From positions 1 through 9,360 of the forward strand of contig JAEEGN010000149.1 of NCBI GenBank assembly GCA_016280345.1: a DNA stretch of 9,360 bases, given 5' to 3'. How positions within the stretch are numbered: the stretch's first letter is position 1; each line of letters begins with the position of its first letter. A program made the translations under genes and the position numbers. The stretch is from Selenomonadaceae bacterium (lineage in GTDB: Bacteria; Bacillota; Negativicutes; Selenomonadales; Selenomonadaceae). Under the pieces are notes generated by a model, which ran no database searches, had not been told where the DNA came from, and worked only from the letters and a program-made list of their open reading frames with translations. This document shows positions 1 through 6,225 of the stretch, in pieces.

Positions 1-1
1 C

Positions 2-226
2 CGCAAGGAAATCGACGAGGACGGCAGCCCCCGGGCGAAAAAATACACCGCCCGGGAACTCATGGACGGCGGCTATAATCTCGACCTCTGCGGCTTCCCC
101 CACGAGGAGGAGGAAATCCTCGAACCCTTCGCGCTGATCGCTGACTACCAGCAGAAACGCGCCGCGCTCAACGCCGAAATCGACGGCGTGCTGGAAAAGA
201 TCGCGAAGGCGCTGGAAGGGAAATAG
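2..226 (+). CDS. hsdM: Type I restriction-modification methyltransferase subunit (HsdM), C-terminal end, cut by window edge
   Basis: The window opens inside this gene; 74 codons remain before the TAG at 224-226. HsdM is the adenine-specific DNA methyltransferase subunit of type I restriction-modification complexes and works with HsdS (target recognition) and HsdR (cleavage). Only the C-terminal tail is visible, so the SAM-binding and NPPF catalytic motifs cannot be checked. The call rests on the tail: a NLDLCGFPHEEEEI stretch, where HsdM proteins typically have a NLD(L/R)-type segment and an acidic run, followed by an amphipathic helix rich in Gln, Arg, Leu and Ile (about residues 48-74). That layout is the usual HsdM C-terminal helix that contacts HsdS. 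Identification is from family memory rather than an alignment. The following DNA resembles a broken hsdS, which supports the assignment. Confidence 0.78.
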   Translation, partial: RKEIDEDGSPRAKKYTARELMDGGYNLDLCGFPHEEEEILEPFALIADYQQKRAALNAEIDGVLEKIAKALEGK

Positions 227-490
227 CGGGGACGGAGTGGAAGGACGGCAGAGGAGCGCGCATAGAGTGAACGAAATTGATGTAAGAGAAGAGGGTAGTG
301 GGGGCGATACGTTGGGCGTCAGCCTCACGACGGGCTGCGTCGGGCGGAATGCGCTGGCGGCGTCCTTCGAGAGCGGCACCGCACGGGACGTGATGCGGCA
401 ATGGGAAGAATGAGGCGTTGCCGATAGCCGGTGGAAGCTGATCCCGGCCACCACCTTCCAGGTGCCCGCCTGGCTCCGTTCACGCGAAAA

Positions 491-519
491 CGCCGAGCAG
501 CGCTTCATCCTGCTCGGCG
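491..519. repeat. 10-bp perfect inverted repeat inside the hsdS remnant
   Basis: CGCCGAGCAG at 491-500 and CTGCTCGGCG at 510-519 pair perfectly around a 9-base loop. Four A residues lie just before the left arm (487-490), so on the - strand this would be a stem followed by four T, a weak terminator-like shape. No - strand gene is present nearby to need a terminator. It may simply be a coding coincidence in the remnant. Confidence 0.45.
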
Positions 520-597
520 GTCTCAGCTTCCTGAAGGTGCGCTTCCGGGGCACGGGCCCTTTCACCTGCGGCGCCAAAGCGTATCTCAGGCGCCAGT

Positions 598-641
598 CTT
601 TCCGGCGTGAAAAAAACTTCGGACCGCCCGGAAAGGTTTTT
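598..641 (+). terminator. Possible intrinsic terminator after the hsdM/hsdS region
   Basis: CTTTCCGG (598-605) and CCGGAAAG (628-635) form an 8-bp stem with a 22-base loop, followed by G and five T (637-641). The loop is long for an intrinsic terminator, so strength is doubtful. The position, between the restriction-modification remnant and the promoter of the next gene, is sensible. Confidence 0.35.
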
Positions 642-664
642 GGCCGTTCATTTCGGAAATCCCA

Positions 665-693
665 TTGGTTTTACCGGGAAAGCGTGATATGAT
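665..693 (+). promoter_or_regulatory. Candidate sigma-70-type promoter for the TPR-like gene
   Basis: TTGGTT at 665-670 (three of six matches to TTGACA) and TATGAT at 688-693 (five of six matches to TATAAT) are separated by exactly 17 bases. A start near 700 would leave a leader of about 67 bases before the GTG at 767. It directly precedes a stand-alone gene, which strengthens the call. Confidence 0.5.
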
Positions 694-704
694 TTTGCCG
701 GTAA
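671..704. promoter_or_regulatory. Inverted repeat bracketing the -10 box, possible operator
   Basis: TTACCGG at 671-677 and CCGGTAA at 698-704 are perfect 7-bp inverted arms separated by 20 bases. Their centres are 27 bases apart, and they enclose the -10 hexamer at 688-693. This is a plausible binding site for a dimeric regulator, but a chance match is also possible. Confidence 0.3.
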
Positions 705-766
705 GCGAACCACGCCCGGTCGCAACGGACAGAACGCCATTCCACAGACAACGAGGAGGAGAACCT

Positions 767-1726
767 GTGAGAAATCCCAGCGAAGCATTCTTCAAAGCGC
801 TCAACAAACACATGGAATCCCTGGACTCCCTGCCGGAGGACGCCGAGGGAATGGACAAGGTTTTGCAGGACTTCATGGAGGAGTACAGAGAACGCCTCGC
901 CCAGCGGGGGCCGCTTACCGAGAAAACGGCGCAGACGGCGGATGATTTTCTGGAACTGGCGGAAACGGCGTCCTCGAAGGCCAAAAAGGTGAAATATCTA
1001 AAGAAAGCCTGTGAGCTCGACGAAGGAAACATCGATGCCGGGATGCATCTGGCGACGCTGACGGCCAAATCGGAACCGGAATTCGCCCGACGCGTTGAGG
1101 AACTGCTGGCCCAGGCCAGAAAGCAGCTGGAAGCGGGCGGCTTCTTCGCGAAGGAAAATATCGGCGAATTCTGGCTGATTACGGAAACCCGCCCGTTCAT
1201 GCGGGCTTATGAGGCTTATATGAATTGCCTGATTGCTGACGGGAAAATCCGTCAGGCCATCGATGCCGGGCTGGATATGCTGCGGCTTTGCCATAACGAC
1301 AACCTGGGTATCCGTTACGTTCTGATGAATTGCTACGCCGCGCTGGAGGATGAAGCAGGGGCCGTGACGTTGCACGAGCGATACGGGCAAGAGGCGACAA
1401 CGATGTTCTGTCTGCCCCTGTCTTTGCTCTGTTACCGGTTGGGCAAGGAGGAAAAAGCGACGCAATATCTGAAGCAGCTCAGGGAAGTGAATTCCGACAC
1501 GAAACGATTCTTTTCCCTGCTTCTGTCGGATTGCCGCCCCAACGTCAGGATCTCCCCTTATGGTTATCGCTCCGGAACCATGGAGGAGTTCGTGGAATGC
1601 CTGAATCTGCGTCCGGAAACCTATATGATATGTCAAAGTTATTGGTCCTGGGGGATGCAGAAGATCAAGGAGATGGCGAAAGGGGAAAAAAGACCTGCCA
1701 AAGCGATTCCCCCAAGGAAGAAATAG
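767..1726 (+). CDS. TPR-like (tetratricopeptide-type) protein with ST7-like core
   Basis: A soluble, helix-rich protein of 319 residues with no signal peptide or membrane segment. The GTG start at 767 is chosen because AGGAGGAG lies at 754-761, five bases upstream; the frame stays open further up, but with no comparable ribosome site. Residues 60-125 form paired helices like tetratricopeptide repeats (KYLKKACELDEGNIDAGMHL). The core at about 131-195 reads GEFW..TETRPFMRAYEAYM, then an AIDAGLDMLRLCHNDNLGIR segment. The pattern G-FW---TRP-MRA ... ML-L--ND--GIR resembles the ST7 family and bacterial TPR proteins that share it; this is a recollection, not a search result. The last 15 residues are basic. 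TPR proteins are scaffolds for protein contacts; no partner is indicated here. It stands alone between its own promoter and terminator, and its function is unknown. Confidence 0.8.
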   Translation: MRNPSEAFFKALNKHMESLDSLPEDAEGMDKVLQDFMEEYRERLAQRGPLTEKTAQTADDFLELAETASSKAKKVKYLKKACELDEGNIDAGMHLATLTAKSEPEFARRVEELLAQARKQLEAGGFFAKENIGEFWLITETRPFMRAYEAYMNCLIADGKIRQAIDAGLDMLRLCHNDNLGIRYVLMNCYAALEDEAGAVTLHERYGQEATTMFCLPLSLLCYRLGKEEKATQYLKQLREVNSDTKRFFSLLLSDCRPNVRISPYGYRSGTMEEFVECLNLRPETYMICQSYWSWGMQKIKEMAKGEKRPAKAIPPRKK

Positions 1727-1760
1727 CCGGCAACTTTGTGATGCCCCCGTCAAAACGAAG

Positions 1761-1796
1761 ACCTCCCGTTGCGAAGCAACCGCAACGGGAGGTTTT
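1761..1796 (+). terminator. Strong intrinsic terminator, possibly bidirectional
   Basis: ACCTCCCGTTGC (1761-1772) pairs perfectly over 12 bp with GCAACGGGAGGT (1782-1793) around a 9-base loop, followed by a T run (1793-1796). It lies 34 bases past the stop of the TPR-like gene. Four A residues at 1752-1755 give a looser T run on the other strand, so it may also serve thiC, which converges on it. Confidence 0.85.
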
Positions 1797-1801
1797 GCCA
1801 T

Positions 1802-1824
1802 GCGCGCCCGGCGCGCGCGTTTTT
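1802..1824 (+). terminator. Second, weaker terminator-like hairpin
   Basis: GCGCGC at 1802-1807 can pair with GCGCGC at 1813-1818 around five bases, followed by five T (1820-1824). It sits directly after the stronger terminator and could act as a back-up. Several registers are possible in this alternating GC stretch, so the exact fold is uncertain. The rest of 1825-1900 shows no gene. Confidence 0.45.
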
Positions 1825-1900
1825 GCCGGTGAGAGTCCGGCGCCTGCCGATTCCCCGCCTTTTTTGATGAACGCCAAAGCAGCCGGTTCCCGGGCGCGCC

Positions 1901-3208
1901 TCAGCCGTTGCCGTCGCTTTCCGCCGCCCGGAGGTAGCGGTTCACGATCTTCACGGCGCAGTAGTCGCCGCACATGGAGCAGGCGTCGGTGTCCGCCGGA
2001 CCGCGCCGGCCGCGCTTTTCCCGCGCCAGCGCCGGATCGATGGCGAGGCGCATCTGCTCTTCCCAGTCGAGGTTTTTGCGGGCCCGGGCCATCTTCTCAT
2101 CCCATTCCGCCGCCCCCGGAACGCCCCGGGCGACGTCGGCGGCGTGGGCGGCGATGCGGGCCGCCATGACGCCGTCGTGGACGTCCTGCGCCGTGGGCAG
2201 GGCCAGGTGCTCCGCCGGCGTTACGTAGCAGAGGAAGTCGGCGCCGCTGACCGCCGCCAGCGTGCCGCCGATGGCGGCCGTGATGTGGTCGTAGCCGGGG
2301 GCGACGTCGGTCACCAGCGGCCCCAGGACGTAGAAGGGGGCGTTGCGGCACAGGCGCTTTTCCAGTTTCATGTTGGCGGCGATCTGGTCGAAGGGCATGT
2401 GCCCCGGTCCCTCTACCATCACCTGCACGCCCCGGGCCCAGGCCCGGTCGGTGAGTTCGCCGAGGGTGATGAGCTCGGTGAGCTGCGCCCGGTCGGTGGC
2501 GTCGGCCAGGCATCCCGGCCGCAGGCCGTCGCCGAGACTGATGACGGCGTCGTATTGGGCGCAGATGTCGAGAATTTCATCGTAGCGCTCGTAGAGCGGA
2601 TTCTCCTTTTCGTTGTGGAGCATCCAGCCGGTGATGAAAGAGCCGCCGCGACTCACCACGTCCATGAGGCGACCCTGCCGGGTCAGGCGCTTTACTGCCG
2701 CCCGGGTCAGGCCGCAGTGGAGCGTCATGAAGTCCGCCCCGTCCCTGGCCTGCTTCTCGATGGCGGTCAGCAGGTCCTCCGCCGTCATGTCCACCACCGC
2801 GCCCCGTTCCCGGATGGCTGTGACCGCCGCCTCGTAGATGGGAACCGTGCCCACCATCACCGGCGAAGCCGCGAGAATGGCCTGGCGCGTTTCGTCGATG
2901 TCGCCGCCGGTGGAAAGGTCCATTACCGCGTCGGCCCCGGCCCTGACGGCGATGTCCAGTTTCTCCAGCTCCGGCGCCAGCGCCGGGAAATCGCTGGAGG
3001 TGCCGATGTTGGCGTTGACTTTCACCCGGAGCCCCTCGCCGACGCCTGCCGGGCGGAGTCCTCTATGGTTGACGTTGGCGCAGATGGCAACCGTTCCTCT
3101 TGCCACCCGGTCGCGGATTTCCTCTGCCGGCTGTCCCTCCGCCTCCGCTACAGCCCGCATCTCGTCGGTGATCTCGCCCTTTTGGGCCCGTTGCCTCTGT
3201 GTCGCCAT
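1901..3208 (-). CDS. thiC: Phosphomethylpyrimidine synthase ThiC (short form)
   Basis: ThiC is a cytoplasmic radical-SAM enzyme that rearranges aminoimidazole ribotide into HMP phosphate, the pyrimidine half of thiamin. The 435-residue product is full length for the short form found in many anaerobes, which lacks the long N-terminal extension of the E. coli type. Visible family signatures include NANIGTSSD (66-73), MDLSTGGDI (96-104), MTLHCGLT (161-168), SRGGSF (186-191), VMVEGPGHMP (263-272) and GYDHIT (305-310); H270 and H308 are the expected metal ligands. The iron-sulfur cysteines are C410, C413 and C417, giving CX2CX3C. The ATG at 3208 has a purine-rich ribosome site (AAGGAAAGGAAG) ending about seven bases upstream. 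It lies just after the terminator of the preceding operon, and no thiD, thiE or thiM is seen nearby. Confidence 0.97.
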   Translation of the reverse strand: MATQRQRAQKGEITDEMRAVAEAEGQPAEEIRDRVARGTVAICANVNHRGLRPAGVGEGLRVKVNANIGTSSDFPALAPELEKLDIAVRAGADAVMDLSTGGDIDETRQAILAASPVMVGTVPIYEAAVTAIRERGAVVDMTAEDLLTAIEKQARDGADFMTLHCGLTRAAVKRLTRQGRLMDVVSRGGSFITGWMLHNEKENPLYERYDEILDICAQYDAVISLGDGLRPGCLADATDRAQLTELITLGELTDRAWARGVQVMVEGPGHMPFDQIAANMKLEKRLCRNAPFYVLGPLVTDVAPGYDHITAAIGGTLAAVSGADFLCYVTPAEHLALPTAQDVHDGVMAARIAAHAADVARGVPGAAEWDEKMARARKNLDWEEQMRLAIDPALAREKRGRRGPADTDACSMCGDYCAVKIVNRYLRAAESDGNG

Positions 3209-3240
3209 ACCGAATCTTCCTTTCCTTCTGCATTGCCGTC

Positions 3241-3276
3241 AAAAGGCCGCCCGGACAATTGAGCCGGGCGGCCTTT
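3241..3276 (-). terminator. Strong intrinsic terminator of the amidase-GerMN operon
   Basis: A perfect 13-bp GC-rich stem (3242-3254 with 3264-3276) around a 9-base loop, ending in four T on the - strand. It begins three bases after the GerMN stop and ends 32 bases before the thiC start, separating the two transcripts. Confidence 0.85.
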
Positions 3277-3279
3277 GCC

Positions 3280-3876
3280 TCACTTCTTCTTTATCAGTTT
3301 TTCCTGTCGCCCGAAGGGGGCGCTGCTGTCGAGGTGGCCGGCGATTGTGTCGGGTCGGTTGCCCTCAACGGTGATCCGGACTTTCTTGATCTCGGGGAAT
3401 TCCGTCAGCGTGTTGGCCAGGGAGAAGACGAGCATTTCCTCCCCGGTGGAGCCGCCGACGAACTTGTCGATGAGTTCGCGGCTGAAATCCACGGTCGCGA
3501 CGCCGTCCTTGACGGTGACGCTCCGCACCTTGACGCCCGGGGGGAATATCCCAATGAGGCCCTTTTCCTCCGTGCCCGCCGTCAGCGCTTCCACCGCGGC
3601 CTGGTACCGGCCCTCGGCGGCGAAGGTCGCCGGGACGCCGACGAGCCACTCGCCCTCTTCGTCGGGGTAATAGAGCTTTATGGTAACTTTTTCCGCCGGT
3701 TTGGGTGTTTCCGGCTTGGTGCCGGGTTTTTCGCCGGGCTGCACCACTGTCGGGGGCTGACCGGAGCCGCCGGAGCTCTTCGGGGCGGGCGGGGTAAGCG
3801 TTCCCTCGCAGCCCGCTGCGAGCATCAGTAGTCCCATCATCAACGCCGCCAGGCATATTCTGCTCAATCTATGCAT
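3280..3876 (-). CDS. GerMN-domain lipoprotein
   Basis: A 198-residue exported lipoprotein. The N-terminus has a short basic start, a hydrophobic stretch and a lipobox LAAGC with C23 as the predicted lipidated residue. Residues 27-62 are a Pro/Gly/Lys-rich linker, and about 64-185 form one GerMN domain, with the typical start KLYYPDEEGEWLV, a central segment running into VKVRSVTVKDGVATVDFS, and the STGEEMLVFSLANTLTEF helix followed by a KVRITVEGN strand. GerMN domains occur in the Bacillus germination/sporulation protein GerM and in envelope lipoproteins; the biochemical role is not settled. This protein has one GerMN copy where GerM has two. The ATG at 3876 is preceded by GAGAGG, but 14 bases away, which is long, so translation may depend partly on the upstream amidase gene 33 bases before it. 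The partner is probably at the cell wall. Confidence 0.88.
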   Translation of the reverse strand: MHRLSRICLAALMMGLLMLAAGCEGTLTPPAPKSSGGSGQPPTVVQPGEKPGTKPETPKPAEKVTIKLYYPDEEGEWLVGVPATFAAEGRYQAAVEALTAGTEEKGLIGIFPPGVKVRSVTVKDGVATVDFSRELIDKFVGGSTGEEMLVFSLANTLTEFPEIKKVRITVEGNRPDTIAGHLDSSAPFGRQEKLIKKK

Positions 3877-3909
3877 TTTCGTTCGCCATTCCTCTCGTTG
3901 AAAATCGCC

Positions 3910-4977
3910 CTAGCGCCGGGCGGCAAAGAAATCACTCATTCCCTCGGCGATGCCCAGGGCAAGGTTTCGCTGGAATTCGTCGTCCGCCAGCATGGCCTGC
4001 TCGATGTAGTTCGTGATGAAGGCTAACTCCACCAGCGCCGCCGGCATATCGGAGTAGCGCACGACGTAGAAGCGCGCTTCCTTGATGCCGCGGTCGCGGC
4101 GGCCGCCCCGGGCCACCATGCCGTCCTGCAATGCCTGGGCCAGGGCCGCGTCCTGCCATGTCTTTGGGTAGTAAAACGTACCGGTGCCGTTGGCTTTGGG
4201 GCTGGTAAAGGCGTCGCAGTGGACGCTCACGAAGATGTCCGCGTCCGGCACCGCGGCGCCAACATCGACCCGGGCTTGGAGCTCCTGACCGTCGGTCTGG
4301 GCGCCGCCCGGAAATACGTCCCGGTCGTCCTCCCGCGTCATCGTGACGCTGGCGCCCGAAGCGACCAGGATGTCCCGGAGTTTAAGCGAGACGGCGAGCG
4401 TCACGTCCTTCTCCATGAGGCCGTCCGGCCCGATGGCGCCGGTATCAAGACCGCCATGGCCGGGATCGAGGATGATGACGCGGTCCTTGACGCCATTCAC
4501 GCGGTCCACCGGCTTGTAAGGGCCGTCGAAGATATCGACCATCAGGATGACCGGCGCCTTCAGCTTGAGCTGGCTTTTGTCCTTCCCTTCGGCAATCGTC
4601 ACCCGGTAGCTCCCGTCCTCGACGGGGGAAACCGTGGTGAAGGTGAGGTAGGTATGGGCGCCGGCCTCAACGCTTTCCAACTGCTGAGCGAATTTCTTGC
4701 CCTTGAGCCCGATTTCGGAATCCAGATCGCCGAGGCTTGTCTCTGTCAGGTCAATGAGCAGTCGTTTCGGATGCAGCAGACCGCCGCCTTTCACCGTGTA
4801 CTGCGGTGCGGCGGAGAGCCCGATCTCACAGTGAAGATACGGCGTCCCGTCCGTTTCCTTCATCACCTTCTGCTTGAATCCGAGGATTTGCGGGACGGGT
4901 GCCGCCAGGGCCACCGCTGGCAGGAGGCAGAGAAGGGCGAAGAAAAGCGCCGTCATGGCGCCTGTAAACCGCCTCAT
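3910..4977 (-). CDS. N-acetylmuramoyl-L-alanine amidase with AMIN domain (AmiC-type)
   Basis: A zinc amidase that cuts the bond between N-acetylmuramic acid and L-alanine in peptidoglycan, used in cell separation or wall remodelling. The 355 residues comprise a Sec signal peptide (about 1-26, with an ALA-A cleavage site), an AMIN domain (about 28-150) that in known amidases targets them to the envelope or division site, and an Amidase_3 catalytic domain (about 167-352). The catalytic set is intact: DPGHGG with H174, E189 in LMEKD, SVHCDA with H253, and E317 in ALVELAFITN. The ATG at 4977 has AGGAGG seven to eight bases upstream and overlaps the stop of the DUF3006 gene as ATGA, implying translational coupling. 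The GerMN lipoprotein follows 33 bases later. AMIN plus Amidase_3 is typical of diderm bacteria and of diderm Firmicutes. Confidence 0.95.
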   Translation of the reverse strand: MRRFTGAMTALFFALLCLLPAVALAAPVPQILGFKQKVMKETDGTPYLHCEIGLSAAPQYTVKGGGLLHPKRLLIDLTETSLGDLDSEIGLKGKKFAQQLESVEAGAHTYLTFTTVSPVEDGSYRVTIAEGKDKSQLKLKAPVILMVDIFDGPYKPVDRVNGVKDRVIILDPGHGGLDTGAIGPDGLMEKDVTLAVSLKLRDILVASGASVTMTREDDRDVFPGGAQTDGQELQARVDVGAAVPDADIFVSVHCDAFTSPKANGTGTFYYPKTWQDAALAQALQDGMVARGGRRDRGIKEARFYVVRYSDMPAALVELAFITNYIEQAMLADDEFQRNLALGIAEGMSDFFAARR

Positions 4978-5198
4978 GGTTTTCCCTCCTTGATCTGCGC
5001 GAGAAGCGCCGCCGCTTCCCGGGTGGCAGCGGCCGTCGCTTTCCGGTCCCGGGTAATGGTGATTTTCAGATGATCGCCTTCGTCGAGGCCCTGGGGCAGG
5101 AAGGCCGACGGGAAACCCATCGTGGCCGATTCCTCTTCGCCCAGGAGCAGGACAGCCGTGTCCGCCTCGTAGCGATCGATTACTGCCTTTATCGTCAT
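4974..5198 (-). CDS. DUF3006 family small protein
   Basis: A 74-residue protein beginning MTIKAVIDRYE and containing the AVLLLGEEE strand and the GDHLKITITRD segment typical of DUF3006. I chose the ATG at 5198 because it has AAAGGAA about six bases upstream and starts at the conserved IDR(Y/F) strand; an in-frame TTG at 5231 would add 11 residues with no better ribosome site. DUF3006 proteins are small beta-rich domains of unknown function, commonly encoded beside ComEC-like metallo-beta-lactamase proteins, exactly as here, where the metallo-beta-lactamase gene ends 63 bases upstream. The stop overlaps the amidase start by four bases. The C-terminal third is an Ala-rich helix, and there is no signal peptide. 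Confidence 0.82.
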   Translation of the reverse strand: MTIKAVIDRYEADTAVLLLGEEESATMGFPSAFLPQGLDEGDHLKITITRDRKATAAATREAAALLAQIKEGKP

Positions 5199-5261
5199 GC
5201 GTGTTCCTTTCTCTGATGCAATCGTTTCCAACGGTTCCGGGATTCCCGACAGAGCGGGTCG

Positions 5262-6203
5262 TCAGTTGTCCGTCTGGTCGTTTTTCCCGCCGCGCTCCGT
5301 CGTGATCTGCCAGGTGTGGCCGTCCGTCACGACGGCAACGGTTCCGTTGGCGTCGGTGCGGTAGAAGTCGATTTTGTGCTCCTGATACCGAGCCCGGGTG
5401 GAAGGGTGGGGCAGATGGTATTCATTGCCCCGGCCGCAGCTGATGATTGCCGCCTCGGGCTGCGTCGCCCGCAGGAAAGCCTCGCTGGAGGCGGTCCTGC
5501 TGCCGTGGTGACCGGCTTTCAGTACTTGGCAACGCAGCGCTTCCGGCGGATGGCGAAGGAGAAGCCCCGCCTCGGCCTCCTCGCCGGCGTCGGCGGTGAG
5601 GAGCATGGCGAAGCCGCCGAGGGTCAGCCGCCCGATGAGGGAATTGCGGTTCAGATTTCGCTTGCCATCCGGCTGACCGCTCTCCGTCAGCATCGCTTCC
5701 GTCGGACTGAGGATATGGAAGACAGCGCCGCCGCCGAAATCCAGCCGGTCGCCGTCCCGCAGCGCGTGGTAGGGGAGTTCCTTGCGGCGAATGGCCTTGA
5801 GGTAGTCCCGGTAGAGCTTCGAGGTCGTGAGCTGGCCGTTGTCATAGACCTCTTTCACCCTGAAGTGCTGGAACACCGTTTCGGCGCCGCCGATATGGTC
5901 GCGGTGCGGGTGGGTGACGATCAGCTTGTCGATGGTTCGGACGCCCTCTTTGTTCAGCGCCGACCGGAGCTTTTGGCGTTCACTCATATCGCCGGTGTCC
6001 AGCAGTACCGTCTGTTCCCGCGTCCGGATCAGGATGGCTTCGCCCTGTCCTACGTCGAGCACCTTGACGACGAGCGGCGCGGCGGGCTCGGGCGGCGGCC
6101 CGGCGGCGCCGAAGGGAAGGCCTCCGACGCAGCCGGCCGCGAGAAACGCCAGCAGGAGGAAGATCGACAGGAGGCACAGCGTCTGCCGCTTCGCCGCTCT
6201 CAC
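5262..6203 (-). CDS. ComEC/Rec2-like metallo-beta-lactamase lipoprotein
   Basis: A hydrolase of the metallo-beta-lactamase fold, closest in style to the C-terminal domain of the competence protein ComEC and its free-standing relatives, thought to act on phosphodiesters. From the chosen GTG at 6203 it has 313 residues: a basic start, a hydrophobic stretch and a LAAGC lipobox (C25), so the enzyme should be anchored outside the cytoplasmic membrane. The domain opens with VKVLDVGQGEAILIR (47-60), then LLDTGD, and the metal motif HPHRDH (H98, H100, D102, H103). Later come LLTADAGEE, LKAGHHGS and the YHLPHPS end. A TTG at 6248 would add 15 residues and overlap the ATPase gene by 23 bases; the GTG keeps a conventional signal peptide and leaves a 22-base gap, with a G-rich stretch before it. 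Role in DNA uptake, nutrient salvage or signalling is open. Confidence 0.88.
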   Translation of the reverse strand: MRAAKRQTLCLLSIFLLLAFLAAGCVGGLPFGAAGPPPEPAAPLVVKVLDVGQGEAILIRTREQTVLLDTGDMSERQKLRSALNKEGVRTIDKLIVTHPHRDHIGGAETVFQHFRVKEVYDNGQLTTSKLYRDYLKAIRRKELPYHALRDGDRLDFGGGAVFHILSPTEAMLTESGQPDGKRNLNRNSLIGRLTLGGFAMLLTADAGEEAEAGLLLRHPPEALRCQVLKAGHHGSRTASSEAFLRATQPEAAIISCGRGNEYHLPHPSTRARYQEHKIDFYRTDANGTVAVVTDGHTWQITTERGGKNDQTDN

Positions 6204-6225
6204 GTGCCCCCGCGCCCCGGCGCCG

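Larger units (their letters stand above)
237..692 (+). pseudogene. hsdS: Probable decayed type I specificity subunit (HsdS) remnant
   Basis: This follows the methyltransferase stop by 10 bases, where hsdS normally sits. One frame is open from a GTG at 237 to a TGA at 411-413, then continues in the same frame to 692. Read through the stop, it shows LGVSLTTGCVGRNAL (near 306-350), then MRQWEE, the stop, and GVADSRWKLIPATTFQV (414-464), then FILLGGLSFLKVRF near 504-545 followed by RGTGPF and a LRRQSF segment. These resemble, in the right order, parts of an HsdS target-recognition domain: the 'SVT..GVVPRD' strand, the 'MRMWQGALGVSP..G.VSPAY' segment, and the 'LL.S..FL..VRR.GTG....R..DF..IKIP' end. 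The usual N-terminus and the whole second recognition domain are missing. I infer an eroded gene; the resemblance is from memory and could be chance in part. No other gene is seen in 227-664. Confidence 0.5.

Noticed and set aside
491..519. The 10-bp inverted repeat as a functional - strand terminator
   Set aside because: No - strand gene lies to its right for thousands of bases of the relevant transcript direction before the thiC end, and the T run is only four. It is kept as a repeat only.
586..1801. - strand frames opposite the TPR-like gene
   Set aside because: They are low-complexity and Ser/Arg/Phe-rich without domains, while the + strand frame has a promoter, ribosome site, coherent helices and a terminator.
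2144..3262. A 372-codon + strand frame opposite thiC
   Set aside because: thiC on the - strand is certain from many conserved motifs. The + frame shows no recognisable domain and no good ribosome site.
3209..3300. TPP riboswitch upstream of thiC
   Set aside because: No room and no THI-box core motifs; the only structure is the terminator of the preceding gene.
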